The notes under the pieces: generated by a model
Told to the model about the DNA's origin: nothing
Seen by the model: only the letters and a program-made list of their open reading frames with translations
The model's database searches: none
Translations under genes and position numbers: made by a program
Assembly (NCBI GenBank): GCA_963733935.1
Contig: CAVTEQ010000008.1
Coordinates: forward strand, 176,746 to 240,745
DNA: 64,000 nucleotides
Direction of reading: 5' to 3'
Source: JAHFUA01 sp963733935
GTDB lineage: Bacteria; Acidobacteriota; Terriglobia; Terriglobales; Acidobacteriaceae
In this document: positions 34,279 to 43,802 of the stretch, one piece after another
Layout of the letters: each line of letters begins with the position of its first letter
Position numbering within the stretch: position 1 is the first letter of the stretch

Positions 34279-35590
34279 GTGAAGCCAGTATCGCGCGGAA
34301 TCGACCGGATCGCGGTGACCTTCGACGACCCGAATCTGGTCGCCAATGCCGGCCTGCTGCTCGTCGCCACCTTGGTGCGCAAGCTCGGTCTCGAGGATCT
34401 CTGCGACAAGACCATCGGGCTCATCGGTCGCACCGGTGGCTTCCGACCGGGCCGCAAGATCTTGACCCTGGTCCACGCCATGGTGGCCGGTGCCACCCAC
34501 ATCGACCACGCCGACATGTTGCGGGCCGGGTCGACGGCCAGCGTGTTGCCCCACCGGGTGATGGCACCGTCCACGCTCGGGACATTCCTGCGTGCCTTCA
34601 GCTTCGGTCATGTCCGCCAGTTCGAAAAGGTGATCGGCGACGCGCTCGAACGTGCCTGGTCCTCGGGGCGGGCCCGGGTGAGCAGTCAGCTGGTGGTCGA
34701 CATCGACTCGACGATCCGTGAGGTGTTCGGCAAGCTCAAAGCCGGCGCCGCCTACGGCTACACCAAGGTGCTCGGCTACCACCCGATCCTCGCCACCAGG
34801 GCCGACACCGGCGAGATCCTCCATGCCCGGATGCGCAAGGGCTCGGCCAACACCCAGCGCGGCACCAAGCGCTTCGTCGAAGAGCTCGTCGCCCGGCTGC
34901 GCCGGGCCGGGGCGACGGGCCAGATCATCATGCGCTTCGACTCGGGGTACTGGTCCAACGAGACCATCAAGGTGCTGACCCGCCTGGGGGTCTCCTTCAC
35001 CATGGCCGTGCGCACGGGCACCAAAGCCATCGACCGCTGCATCGCAGAGATCGACGAGGCGGACTGGGTCGCCATCGAGTACCCCGCCGGCGGAGAGGCC
35101 ATGGTGGCCGAGAGCACCTACAAGGGACGCCGCCTCGTCGTGCGCCGCACCCGGCTCGTCGGCCCCCAGGCGACGCTTGTGGCCCAACTGGCGGCACTTC
35201 GCGTTCTTGAGCGACCTCGAAGCCAGCGCAGTCGAGCTCGACGCCTTCCACCGCCGCCACGCCGTCGTCGAGCTGTGCATCGACGACTGGAAGGAGGGTG
35301 CGGGCATGGAGCACTGCCCTTCTGGTGACTTCTCGGCCAACGCGGCGTGGATGTGCTGCGCCGTGCTCGCCCACAACCTGATCCGCTGGAGTGCGAACCT
35401 CGGCGGCCTCGTCGAAGACGACACGCTGGTGGTGGCCAGGACCCTGCGGACCCGCTACTTCTCGGTCCCCGCTCGACTGGTGAACCGATCCGGAACGCCG
35501 ACACTGCGCGGACCGACCCAGTGGCCATGGGCCACTTCGTTCACCCGAGCGCTCAGCAACCTGCGCGCCGTCAGCTTCGCCCCCACCTGA
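34279..35590 (+). pseudogene. IS1380-family transposase, one frameshift
   Basis: The GTG at 34279 follows AAGGAGGC. The protein shows the IS1380 pattern: LLLVATLVRKLGLEDL, a first catalytic Asp in VVDIDSTIREVFGK, YTKVLGYHPILATRADTGEILHARMRKGSANT, a second Asp in IMRFDSGYWSNETIK, and after the break the Glu-containing AVVELCIDDWKEGAGMEHCPSGDFSANAAW. An extra T near 35,178 shifts the frame after GPQATL. Without it the protein has about 437 residues, as expected. Terminal repeats could not be defined. The gene starts just 110 bases after the intron end. Confidence 0.85.
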
Positions 35591-35691
35591 CGCGCCACCC
35601 CGCGGACCGGCGCGGCCGCAGACGATCACCCACACGCTGACAACCGACGAGCGACAAGAACCTCTGGTCCCTCACGTCCCCGGGTCAGAAC

Positions 35692-36185
35692 TCAGCGCCC
35701 CCTGGGCGCTCGGTTACCCAGCGTCGACGGCGTTGGCTCTCCAACCCGATCAACCGGGATAGTCGCCCCGTCGATTACCGAAGCACGATCCGCTTCCGTG
35801 TTAGAGCGGAGGCTCCTTAGCCCGGTGCGGATTTCGCTGATCAGGATCTCGGGCTGCTCGAGAGCTGCGAAGTGAGGGGCATCGCCTTCGGATTCTTCGA
35901 CTTGACGTGGATGAAGTGAATATCGAGCCCGTCGATCGCCGTCAGGAACTGCGGCAGACGGTTGAGTTCCGACTCGAATCGGCGCCAGTCGTATTCTCGC
36001 TCCCAGTAGTCGATCAGCGATTTGGCATTCTCCAAGCGGACACCTTGGGACCAGTCGGGGACAGTTTCCGGGTTCGGCCATCGAGTTCTGGATAGTCGCT
36101 GTTTCGGGTCGTCGATCTCGGAGTCCGCGATCGCTACGGTGAATGGACGGATGAGGGCTGAGGATGCCGGCGTCGTCGCGGTCAT
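35692..36185 (-). pseudogene. Epoxide hydrolase remnant with internal deletion
   Basis: The first 105 residues match the N-terminal epoxide hydrolase (EHN) domain: RPFTVAIADSEIDDPKQRLSRTRWP, LIDYWEREYDWRRFESELNRLPQF, IDGLDIHFIHVKSKNPKAMPL. They are joined directly, in another frame, to the family's C-terminal end (HFAALEQPEILISEIRTGLRSLR). The entire alpha/beta hydrolase core, about 270 residues with the catalytic triad, is missing. It lies next to the IS1380 element, and a deletion during transposition is plausible. Confidence 0.7.
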
Positions 36186-36336
36186 TGCCTTTTTCTCCTG
36201 AACTCTTGCTTCTTGGTGCAGCTGTATTGCACGCCGGTGTGCAATACAGCTGCATGAGGTGATTCCTTGAACTTGATCGGCGTGCCCAGCGCGAACATCG
36301 GAAAACGGGGGTGTACTGGGACGATAGGTGCGCTCG

Positions 36337-36813
36337 TTATGCCAATGTTGGCACCTCGTGCACCCCGACCTGCTGTATGAAGTACAGACTGTCTGCGTTC
36401 AACCAGTATTCGACGAACTTCCCGTCGACTACTCGCACAATGTCGGTGCCGGTGAAAGCAATCACGCGGCCGATCGCGTCCGGGGAGGAACCGGGAACGC
36501 CACCCATGTAGGTCCCCTCTACCTTCCACCGAACCACCATGTAGTGCTCATCGGCGATCGGGCCGACGTCGATGGAGAAACGCATATCGGGAATGAGCGG
36601 ACGGATGCCGCCGCTGATCCATTCCTTCAACGCCTCGCGCCCACTCGTTTCGCCAACGCCAGGAGCCCAGGGGAGTGGCGACACGTGAGTCACGAAGTCA
36701 GCGGCGACGAGCTCGTCCGCCAGACCGATGTTCCCGCTCCACAACTCCGCCCATTGGACTAACAGGGCAGCGTTCTGACCGCTGGTCATGTTGCTCATCT
36801 CTTTGGTGCTCAT
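36337..36813 (-). CDS. SnoaL-like/ester cyclase family protein
   Basis: The 158-residue protein has the SnoaL/NTF2-like layout: WAELWSGNIGLADELVAADFVTHVSP, GREALKEWISGGIRPLIPDMRFSIDVGPIADEHYMVVRWKVEGTYMGG and GTDIVRVVDGKFVEYWLNADSLYFIQQVGV. Members act as polyketide cyclases or as small hydrolase-like proteins of unknown substrate. ATG 36813 has GGAGCAG upstream. It is a single gene upstream of the hydrolase remnant on the same strand. Confidence 0.8.
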   Translation of the reverse strand: MSTKEMSNMTSGQNAALLVQWAELWSGNIGLADELVAADFVTHVSPLPWAPGVGETSGREALKEWISGGIRPLIPDMRFSIDVGPIADEHYMVVRWKVEGTYMGGVPGSSPDAIGRVIAFTGTDIVRVVDGKFVEYWLNADSLYFIQQVGVHEVPTLA

Positions 36814-36958
36814 TTTCTGCTCCTTCCAAGTCAGTTAGCTAATGCTGATAACACACACGCAGGGTTTGCGGACGACAGCCCTGGGCCGGTGATCCGAGGC
36901 GAGATCTGGCGTACCGCGAGCGCGCTCGACCTGGAGAAGCACGGTGGGGAATCAGCAG

Positions 36959-37108
36959 CTAAAGGGCGTTATCCGTGCCTCGCAGGAGCCACATACCCAT
37001 GGCTTCTGAGGGAGCTTCCGGCAATGCATATTGCTCTCGATCTGGAATCACGGTCGTAGCGTTGAGTCGTTCGTCGAACCCATCGAAGACCACGATCTCA
37101 ATTCGCAT
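36959..37108 (-). pseudogene. DJ-1/PfpI-family protein, N-terminal fragment
   Basis: The ATG at 37108 opens MRIEIVVFDGFDE, the first strand and loop of DJ-1/PfpI proteins, then continues with unrelated residues and stops at 36959. Only about 14 residues match, so this is a remnant. The surrounding 36,814-37,254 holds no other gene that could be recognised. Confidence 0.35.
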
Positions 37109-37254
37109 GTGGCCACTCTTGCGCCAACCGGCTGAGGAAACCAGCGGCAGGACCGTCCGATGTAGTGAGATTACGGCCATGAGCGGTTTGCCGGAGTCAA
37201 GCGTAGGAAGAGCACGTGGCCTGTGTTGCTGCAAGGCGACGTCAGGAGGTGGCC

Positions 37255-37509
37255 ATGCTCGAACTGCGGCCGAGTTGTGAGTGCTGCGACGTCGATCTTC
37301 CACCGGGCGCGCTCGATGCAAGGATCTGCAGCTTCGAGTGCACGTTCTGCGCACGTTGTGGCGACGGTCATTTCGGAGGACGCTGCCCGAACTGCAACGG
37401 TCCGCTCGTGGCGCGGCCGGTCCGCCTCCCCGCATCGTTGGTGGACCACCCGGCGTCGACTACCCGGATCTACGCCGGCGGATGTCCCGATTCTCCCGCC
37501 GCCACTTGA
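37255..37509 (+). CDS. DUF1272 (zinc-ribbon-like) protein
   Basis: A small 84-residue protein with eight cysteines: MLELRPSCECCDVDLPPGALDARICSFECTFCARCGDGHFGGRCPNCNGPLVARPVR. This is the DUF1272 pattern, probably one or two zinc ribbons. Function is unknown. ATG at 37255 is fixed by an ideal AGGAGGT eight bases upstream. Confidence 0.88.
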   Translation: MLELRPSCECCDVDLPPGALDARICSFECTFCARCGDGHFGGRCPNCNGPLVARPVRLPASLVDHPASTTRIYAGGCPDSPAAT

Positions 37510-37578
37510 GGCCGTCCGGTCCCAGATCGACCGACGCCAGAGGTGCTGGGGTGCCGAAGCCGAACTGAGACTGCCCGA

Positions 37579-38571
37579 TCAGGTCGCGGCCAGCTCGCCG
37601 GCGAGCGCAAGACCTGACTGCCCAGGATCGGGGCGGTGCTCGCCGCGGAAGGCGTTGCGGTAGGCCGACGGGGTCGTTGCCGCGTCTCGGGCGAGGTGAA
37701 GGCGCAGGTTGGTCGCGGTACCGAAGCCGCAGCGCCGGGCTACCTCATCGACAGCCAGGTCGGTGGCCTCGAGCAGCCGCCTGGCTTCGAGCAATCGTTG
37801 CGCTGAGATCCAGCGCATCGGCGTCATGCCGGTTTCGGCGAGGAAACGTCGGGCGAAGGTGCGGGGGGCGTAACCGGCGTGGCGAGCGAGTTCTTCGACG
37901 CTCAGCGGGCGATCGATCCGCTCGAGCGCCCAGGCGCAGGTAGGGGCCAACCCTGACCCGCCTTCGGGGAGCGGTTTTTCGATGAACTGGGCTTGGCCGC
38001 CGGGACGGTGTACGGCAGCCACCATCCGCCGTGCGACCTCGGCGGCCGCTACCGCCCCGTGATCGTTGCGGTACATGTGCAGGCAGAGGTCGATACCCGC
38101 CGCGACACCGGCGCTGGTCAGCACCTGGCCCTCGTCGACGTAGAGGACCTCAGGACGCACCCGCACTGCGGGAAACCGAGTAGCCAACTCTTCGGCATGC
38201 CCCCAGTGGGTCGTGGCGGTGCGGCCGTCCAGCAGGCCAGCGGCGGCCAGCGCGAACGCGCCGATGCACACCGAGGCGATCCGAGCACCGCGCATTTCGG
38301 CGGCCCTCAGGGCGTCGAGCACCGCTGGCGGCGGGTCGTCGAGCGGCAGGTACCCGGGGACGATCACCGTGTCGGCCGTTTCGAGCGCATCGAGCCCGGC
38401 TAGGGCGCCGATCGCAAAGCTGGTGCTCGACGACACGGCGCCAGGCCGTTCGGCGCAGACAACGAAGTCGTAGCGACCATGCTCTGTACGGTGCCCGAAG
38501 ACCTGGGCTGGCGTAGCCAGGTCGAATGCGACCACCTCGGGCAGAGCCAGCGCGACGACTCGATGAGCCAT
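37579..38571 (-). CDS. FtrA/GlxA-type transcriptional regulator (DJ-1/PfpI-like domain plus AraC HTH)
   Basis: The 330-residue protein has an N-terminal class I glutamine amidotransferase-like domain (VALALPEVVAFDLATPAQVFG, IASVCIGAFALAAAGLLDGRTATTHW with the nucleophile-elbow Cys) and a C-terminal AraC double HTH (LSVEELARHAGYAPRTFARRFLAETGMTPMRWISAQRLLEARRLLEATDLAVDEVARRCGF). ATG 38571 is used; the longer frame upstream has no family residues. It is divergent from the quinone oxidoreductase at 38,730 and probably controls it. Confidence 0.9.
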   Translation of the reverse strand: MAHRVVALALPEVVAFDLATPAQVFGHRTEHGRYDFVVCAERPGAVSSSTSFAIGALAGLDALETADTVIVPGYLPLDDPPPAVLDALRAAEMRGARIASVCIGAFALAAAGLLDGRTATTHWGHAEELATRFPAVRVRPEVLYVDEGQVLTSAGVAAGIDLCLHMYRNDHGAVAAAEVARRMVAAVHRPGGQAQFIEKPLPEGGSGLAPTCAWALERIDRPLSVEELARHAGYAPRTFARRFLAETGMTPMRWISAQRLLEARRLLEATDLAVDEVARRCGFGTATNLRLHLARDAATTPSAYRNAFRGEHRPDPGQSGLALAGELAAT

Positions 38572-38729
38572 GGCAGGACTCTTACCCAATAGGGCGGTTC
38601 TGACACACGTCACCGAGTCCAGTGGGCGCGATCCTTCAACTATTGGGGTGAACCGGGTGACGCTGCGGTCCGGCCGACCTCGAGGGAGACCCCGAGCAAG
38701 TCGCCGCACGAGCTGAGGAGGTCGAAGAC

Positions 38730-39659
38730 GTGCGAGTAGCGCTTGCGGAGAATCTGAGCGGGATCGACAGCGTGGAGCTGGGCGATCAGCCGGACCCAGC
38801 ACCGGCGGCGGGACAGGCGCTCATCAGGGTCTATGGCGCTGGCGTCGGTCCTTGGGACGTCGGGTTCCTGAGCGGCGGATTCCCAGGGGTTGTCTTGCCG
38901 TTCGTCCCGGGTCAAGAAGTCGCCGGCGTCGTCGAAGCGGCTGGTGACGGGGCCGGCGTCCAGCCGGGGGATCGGGTGTATGCCAGCCTGTTTCCGGCTG
39001 GTGGCGGGTTTGCCGAACTGGCACTGGCGTCAGCAGACCGCTTGGCTCCCATGCCCGAGCAGGCCAGCTTCCAAGGGGCGGCCGGGCTGGTGATCGGTGC
39101 CGGGACCGCCCACGATGGCCTGGTCGACCGGGCGCTGCTGCAGGCTGGCGAAACCGTCCTCATCACCGCCGCCGCGGGAGGTGTGGGCACCGCCGCCGTG
39201 CAGATCGCGGCGGCCATGGGCGCCCGCCCCATAGGTGTGGCCAGTCCATCCAACTACGAATACCTGCGGGGCCTGGGCGCAAACGAAGTCTTCGACTACC
39301 ACGCCGCCGATTGGGTCGAGCAGGTCCGGGCCGTAGTCCCGAGCGGCGTCGATCTGCTCTTCGATTGCGTCGGCGGTCAGACCATGGACCAGGCCGTGGG
39401 TGCGGTGCGCGACGGCGGCCGGGCGATCTCGGTGATCCCCCCATTCGGCCCTCTCCAGCTCGAGCGGGGCATCACGGGCGAATCGTTCGCCGCCAGCGGA
39501 GGCCGAAAGCGACTGGAAGCGCTCTCCCGCATGGTCGACGCCGGCCAGTTACGCCCGCAGGTCGAAGCGGTCCTGCCGTTGGGCCAGGTTCGCGAGGCGT
39601 TGGGCCGGGTCGCAGGCCGACACACACGCGGCAAGATCGTGCTCCAGATCGGGCAATAG
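38730..39659 (+). CDS. NADP-dependent zinc-free alcohol dehydrogenase/quinone oxidoreductase
   Basis: The 309-residue MDR protein has a GroES-like N-terminal domain (PGQEVAGVVEAAGDGAGVQPGDRVYA) and a Rossmann domain (VLITAAAGGVGTAAVQIAAAMGARPIGVASPSNYEYLRGLGANEVFDYH). Zinc-ligand cysteines are absent, as in quinone oxidoreductases. The start is GTG 38730, seven codons before the first conserved strand. It probably reduces quinones or enones with NADPH and is expressed divergently from the FtrA-type regulator. Confidence 0.88.
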   Translation: MRVALAENLSGIDSVELGDQPDPAPAAGQALIRVYGAGVGPWDVGFLSGGFPGVVLPFVPGQEVAGVVEAAGDGAGVQPGDRVYASLFPAGGGFAELALASADRLAPMPEQASFQGAAGLVIGAGTAHDGLVDRALLQAGETVLITAAAGGVGTAAVQIAAAMGARPIGVASPSNYEYLRGLGANEVFDYHAADWVEQVRAVVPSGVDLLFDCVGGQTMDQAVGAVRDGGRAISVIPPFGPLQLERGITGESFAASGGRKRLEALSRMVDAGQLRPQVEAVLPLGQVREALGRVAGRHTRGKIVLQIGQ

Positions 39660-39840
39660 CGCCAACGGTTCGGCGCCGCCTTGCCGCAGCACTCCGGTGT
39701 GACTTTGGTGGCTGGTTGTCAACCCTCGGGATTTCGTCCTTGTAGCGACCCGACCAACCATGGGATGCATCGGACGACCCAGGACGGCCGTGCTGAATGC
39801 GCCCGCTCAGGCGTTGGGAGGGCCCGGAGCGCGAGCAGAT

Positions 39841-39891
39841 GGGCGGAGCCGCCCAAATGGCCCTCGACCTTCGGGTGCCGAACCCGAAAGG
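39841..39891. repeat. Intergenic hairpin repeat, copy 1
   Basis: Two hairpins lie in tandem: GGGCGG-AG-CCGCCC, then CCTTCGGGTGCCGAACCCGAAAGG. The second hairpin and about 30 bases after it (GGTCGTAGTTATCGAC) recur, slightly changed, at 61,178-61,222. It follows the oxidoreductase stop and faces the TetR gene, so it may act as a bidirectional terminator or REP-like element. Confidence 0.55.
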
Positions 39892-39993
39892 TCCGGTCGT
39901 AGTTATCGACGTCGGAATGAACCTACGACCACCGGGATTTGCGGCCTCGTTCGACTCGCAATCGCTCCGGTCCGGCTCAGAGGCCAACGCGTC

Positions 39994-40572
39994 CTAACTG
40001 ACCGCCTCGCTCGGAGGACGAAGGCCGTCGAGTGTGGCCTGGAGAATCGGCTCGAGATAGCCAGGATCACCAGGGATCCTGGCAATGGCGACGATCATGT
40101 CGGTGATTTGCTCCAGCGGCGAGGTCATTGCGGACCTCGTTGGCGCGTTGTGCGGCCTCGAGAAGTGGCCGGCCTGCGGCGAGCACCCGGGCGCGGCCTT
40201 CTCCCAATAAGGGGTTGGTGCCGTCTGAGCGCTCGAGCAGCTCGGCGGCGATGGCTCTCTTTGAGGTGACGAAGGCGAAGAATCGGTGCAGCCAGGCCAC
40301 CAGCACGGCACCGGGCGTCTCGCCATCGACCATCTCGGCGGCCTTGCAAAGGGCCTCGATCCTTTCGGCGTAGAGAGCCTCAAGCAGCTCTCGGCGGCCG
40401 GGAAAGTTGCGATAGAGCGTCGCCATCCCGACCCCGGCGCGTCGTGAGATCTCGGCCATCGACACCTCGGTGTCTGGTTCGGCGAACGCGGCATGGGCGG
40501 CCGCCAGGATCTTGTCGCGGTTGCGCTCGGCGTCGGCGCGCTTCGTGAGTGATGGGCTGGTTCCGAGGTCAT
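39994..40572 (-). pseudogene. TetR-family regulator, two frameshifts
   Basis: The helix-turn-helix reads KILAAAHAAFAEPDTEVSMAEISRRAGVGMATLYRNFPGRRELLEALYAERIEAL. The only good start, ATG at 40572, is one base out of this frame; a missing base near 40,555 would join them. The C terminus breaks near 40,118 and ends QITDMIVAIARIPGDPGYLEPILQATLDGL in a third frame. With both corrected the protein has about 190 residues. It is divergent from the aldo/keto reductase, with repeated palindromic sites between them. Confidence 0.75.
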
Positions 40573-40581
40573 TGGGACTCT

Positions 40582-40632
40582 AAGTGGACAGGCTATCCGA
40601 TAGTCGCTAAGGTGAAGTGGACAGGCTATCCG
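40582..40632. promoter_or_regulatory. Repeated operator between TetR and aldo/keto reductase genes
   Basis: AAGTGGACAGGCTATCCG occurs twice, at 40582-40599 and 40615-40632, 33 bases (three helical turns) apart. Each contains the near-palindrome GGACAGGCTATCC. The place between divergent genes fits a TetR operator pair. Confidence 0.65.
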
Positions 40633-40696
40633 GTTACTGAGCGTCGATCCCACGACCCGTCACGATCGCTGCGTCAAACCAGAAGGGAAGCTCTCC

Positions 40697-41734
40697 ATGG
40701 AATACCGACCTCTCGGACGCACCGGCGTCTCGGTCAGCCAGCTGTGCCTTGGCGCGATGATGTTCGGCGCCTTCGGCAACACCGACCACGATGACTCGGT
40801 CCGGGTCATCCACAAAGCGCTGGATGCCGGGATCAACTTCATCGACACCGCCGATGGCTACTCAGCTGGCGAGTCGGAACTGATCCTTGGCAAGGCGCTG
40901 TCTGGCGGACGACGCGACAGCGTGGTGCTCGCGGTCAAGTTCGGCCTTCCGATGGACCAGGACCCCAACCATCGCGGGGCCGGTCGACGGTGGATCACCG
41001 AAGCGGTCGAGGACTCACTTCGCCGGCTCCAGACTGACTGGATCGACCTCTACCAAGTGGGCGTTCCCGATCCCACTACTGACATCGACGAGACGCTCGG
41101 CGCTATGTCCGACCTGGTGCGCGCCGGCAAGATCCGCTCCTTCGGCGCATCGAAGGTTCCCGCCTCCGAGATCGTCGAGGCCCAATGGGTCGCCGATCGC
41201 CGCGGTCACGAGCGGTTTCGCACCGAACAGCCTCCCTACTCCTTGCTGACCCGGGCGATCGAATACGACGTGCTGCCGACCTGCCAGCGCTACGGCATGG
41301 GCGTCCTGGCCTACAGCCCATTGGCCAGTGGCTGGCTGTCGGGCAAATACCGCAAGGGACAGGAGATCAGCGGGCCGGGCTCCGCCGCTCGATTGCAGCG
41401 CTGGCCGGGGCGCTTCGATGCCAGCAACCCAGAAAACGCAACCAAGCTCGACGCCGCCGACGCCCTCGGAGCGCTGGCCGACGAGGCCGGGCTCACGCTC
41501 GTGCAGATGGCAGTTGCCTTTGCCGTTCGACACCCAGCAGTCACCTCTACCATCATCGGCCCGCGCACCATGGAACACCTGGACGGCTACCTCGCCGCTG
41601 ACGGGATCGAGCTGTCAGACGACGTGCTCGACCGCATCGACGAGATCGTCCCACCGGGGGTCACGATCAACGTGGTCGACAACATGTGGGAGGTCGGCAC
41701 GAGGGCGCTGAATGTTTCTTCGCGTCGTCGCTAG
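40697..41734 (+). CDS. Aldo/keto reductase
   Basis: The 345-residue TIM-barrel reductase has MEYRPLGRTGVSVSQLCLGAMMFG at the N terminus, FIDTADGYSAGESELILGKAL (catalytic Asp and Tyr), VVLAVKFG (Lys), DLYQVGVPDP in place of the usual DLyqvH-D segment, IRSFGASK and the C-terminal NADPH-binding PAVTSTIIGPRTMEHLDGYL. The substitution at the His position is atypical and deserves a check. AGAAGGGAAG precedes the ATG. It is likely controlled by the divergent TetR protein. Confidence 0.9.
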   Translation: MEYRPLGRTGVSVSQLCLGAMMFGAFGNTDHDDSVRVIHKALDAGINFIDTADGYSAGESELILGKALSGGRRDSVVLAVKFGLPMDQDPNHRGAGRRWITEAVEDSLRRLQTDWIDLYQVGVPDPTTDIDETLGAMSDLVRAGKIRSFGASKVPASEIVEAQWVADRRGHERFRTEQPPYSLLTRAIEYDVLPTCQRYGMGVLAYSPLASGWLSGKYRKGQEISGPGSAARLQRWPGRFDASNPENATKLDAADALGALADEAGLTLVQMAVAFAVRHPAVTSTIIGPRTMEHLDGYLAADGIELSDDVLDRIDEIVPPGVTINVVDNMWEVGTRALNVSSRRR

Positions 41735-41769
41735 ACAGCCCTGACAGGCCGCGGACCGAGGATCTTGAA

Positions 41770-41949
41770 GAGGCCGAGGTCAACGCCGCATTCGCGATTG
41801 AGGCGGGCGGAACGAGCGAGGGCGAGCCGGCGATACGCGCGTACTTCGGCCCGAGCTATTACGCAGCCAACATCGCTGACTTCGACGGCAACCATCTGGA
41901 AATAGTTCACAAGAGCTTCAACCCGCCAAGCCGTCAGCATCTCATGTAG
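41770..41949 (+). pseudogene. Glyoxalase/VOC-family protein, C-terminal fragment
   Basis: About 60 residues match the C-terminal end of a VOC protein: VNAAFAIEAGGTSEGEPAIRAYFGPSYYAANIADFDGNHLEIVHK, with the metal-ligand Glu in HLEIV. The N-terminal half is missing; the frame runs back into the aldo/keto reductase end without a start. It is a remnant. From 41,950 to 42,216 no gene was recognised. Confidence 0.65.
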
Positions 41950-42216
41950 ACGGCGTCGAAAACATCGCGGTGATCCCGGAACACGGCCACCGGCTAACAA
42001 CCTCATTCATATCGGTGCGCAGGTTTGTGGACAAAGCGGCGGCGGAGAAGGTTGCCGGCCGCGAGGGGTACTAGCGCGAACGCGTTGCTCCCAGACCCTT
42101 CGGTGAGGGCTCGGCTAGCCACCCGGACGAGGTCGTCGTGCTGCTGACTCCGGCGCGGAGGAGGCGCACCGATCCGCCCCGACTCATCATCCTCGGCGAC
42201 CGCGCAGGCACGAGGG

Positions 42217-42786
42217 TCAGGCACTGGTAGCGAGGGCCCGGAGGTCGGCGACGTAGTCGCGCATGATGGCGGCGAGTTCGCGTTTGTCGGTTCCGGTGGC
42301 CCACTGTTGCATGGCCAGACGAAGTACTGTCATGCCGGTCTCGGCGGCCAGGTTCGCCTGTTGCTCGTTGACACCCCTGTCGCGCAGGGCGGTGGTGATG
42401 CCGTCGGCGTAGTGGGCGAGCTTGGCAAGCTCCCGCTCGCGCAACTCGGGGTTCGCAGCGATCACGGCCTGGCGATGGCAGGCCAGGTCCCGGCGAGTTT
42501 CGCCGAGCATTTCGGCGGCGCTATCGAGCCCTAGAGACATCGCTTCGAGGGGGCCAGCCACCGGCGGTGCACCGATCACGCCGGCCAAAATCCGCTCCTC
42601 GAGGAGGCCAGCTCCACCAAAGAGCACCTCCCGCTTGTCGGCGAAGTGCCGGAAGAAGGTGCGCTCTGTCAACCCAGCTCGCGCCGCGATCTCAGCGGCG
42701 GTGGTCTGGTCGAACCCCCGCTCGGCGAAGAGGACAAGAGCCGCTTCTTGTAAGCGCCCTCGACTGTTCGGCTCCCATCGGCCCAT
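42217..42786 (-). CDS. TetR-family regulator
   Basis: The 189-residue protein has the HTH RLQEAALVLFAERGFDQTTAAEIAARAGLTERTFFRHFADKREVLF and an all-helical C-terminal domain. ATG 42786 (MGRWEPNSR) is used; a GTG at 42801 would add five residues. It is divergent from the NAD-dependent epimerase-like gene, with a perfect inverted repeat in the shared promoter region, so it should repress that operon and itself. Confidence 0.9.
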   Translation of the reverse strand: MGRWEPNSRGRLQEAALVLFAERGFDQTTAAEIAARAGLTERTFFRHFADKREVLFGGAGLLEERILAGVIGAPPVAGPLEAMSLGLDSAAEMLGETRRDLACHRQAVIAANPELRERELAKLAHYADGITTALRDRGVNEQQANLAAETGMTVLRLAMQQWATGTDKRELAAIMRDYVADLRALATSA

Positions 42787-42815
42787 GACTTCGGATCCCA
42801 CTGTTGACAGTTACT

Positions 42816-42838
42816 GACATCAGTTCTAGAGTGATGTC
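42816..42838. promoter_or_regulatory. Inverted-repeat operator, divergent TetR/epimerase promoter
   Basis: GACATCA-nine bases-TGATGTC is a perfect inverted repeat. Related half-sites (TTGACAG, CTGACAT) lie on both sides, at 42,804 and 42,844. This fits binding by one or two TetR dimers. Confidence 0.65.
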
Positions 42839-42872
42839 TGTTCCTGACATCCTAGTCTCATGGAGGCACACT

Positions 42873-43796
42873 ATGAAGATCTTCGTCACGGGAGCATCGG
42901 GCTGGATAGGCTCGGCGGTCGTCCCCGAACTCCTTGGCGCCGGCCACGAGGTGGTCGGCCTGGCCCGTTCGGACTCTTCGGCGAAGAAGCTGCAGGAAGC
43001 TGGCGCAATCGTGCGCAGAGGCGACCTCGACGACCCCGAATGCCTGGCGGAGGCCGCCGCCGACTCCGACGGGGTCATCCACCTGGCCTTCCAGCACGAG
43101 ACGGCGTTCGGCGGCGACTTCGCCACCGCCGGAGCGGCCGACCGCCGCGCCGTCGAAGCCATGGGTACCGCCCTGGCCGGCTCGGACCGCCCATTCGTGC
43201 TGGCCTCGGGCATGGTCGGCCTGGCCCTCGGGCGGCCGGCCACCGAGAACGACGGCCTCGTCGCCAGTCCCGAAATCCGGGCCAACCCCGCAGGCGTCCG
43301 CAGTGCTACCGCCCTTTTGACCCTGTCGCTTCGGGGCATCGGCGTCCGTTCCTCGGTGCTGCGGTTCCCCCCGACGGTCCACGGCGACGGCGACAACGGG
43401 TTCATGGCCATGTTCGTCGGCATCGCCCGCCAAAGTGGTGTGGCTGGCTACGTGGGCGATGGCACCAACCGCTGGCCAGCCGTGCACGTGTGTGACGCCG
43501 CCCGGCTGGCCCGCCTGGCGGTCGAGGCCGCTCCCGCCGGTTCGGTGTTACACGCCGCGGGCGAAGACGGCGTGCCCTTCTTGCGGATCGCTGAGGTCAT
43601 GGGCCGCGGTCTCGATCTTCCGACGGGGTCGGTGGACCCGGCCAACGCCTTCGAGCACTTCGGGTTCCTGGGCCTCTTCGCCGGGCTGGACAGCCCGGCC
43701 AGCGCCACCCTCACCCGCGAACTGCTCGGTTGGGAGCCCACTGGACCCAGCCTGCTCGAGGACCTCGAGAAGGACTACTACTACCACGAGGTGTGA
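42873..43796 (+). CDS. NAD(P)-dependent epimerase/SDR-family oxidoreductase
   Basis: The 307-residue atypical SDR starts MKIFVTGASGWIGSAVVPELLGAGHEVVGLARSDSSAKKL. It also has DGVIHLAFQHE and a SVLRFPPTVHGDGDNGF segment that fit the YbjT/epimerase-like group acting on non-sugar substrates. ATG 42873 is fixed by GGAGG upstream. It heads a small operon with the deazaflavin-type reductase (gap six bases) and a quinone oxidoreductase. Confidence 0.88.
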   Translation: MKIFVTGASGWIGSAVVPELLGAGHEVVGLARSDSSAKKLQEAGAIVRRGDLDDPECLAEAAADSDGVIHLAFQHETAFGGDFATAGAADRRAVEAMGTALAGSDRPFVLASGMVGLALGRPATENDGLVASPEIRANPAGVRSATALLTLSLRGIGVRSSVLRFPPTVHGDGDNGFMAMFVGIARQSGVAGYVGDGTNRWPAVHVCDAARLARLAVEAAPAGSVLHAAGEDGVPFLRIAEVMGRGLDLPTGSVDPANAFEHFGFLGLFAGLDSPASATLTRELLGWEPTGPSLLEDLEKDYYYHEV

Positions 43797-43802
43797 TGTC
43801 AG

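Noticed and set aside
41950..42216. Minus-strand frame at 42,003-42,224 as a gene
   Set aside because: No recognised domain, no ribosome binding site, and composition typical of a random high-GC frame.
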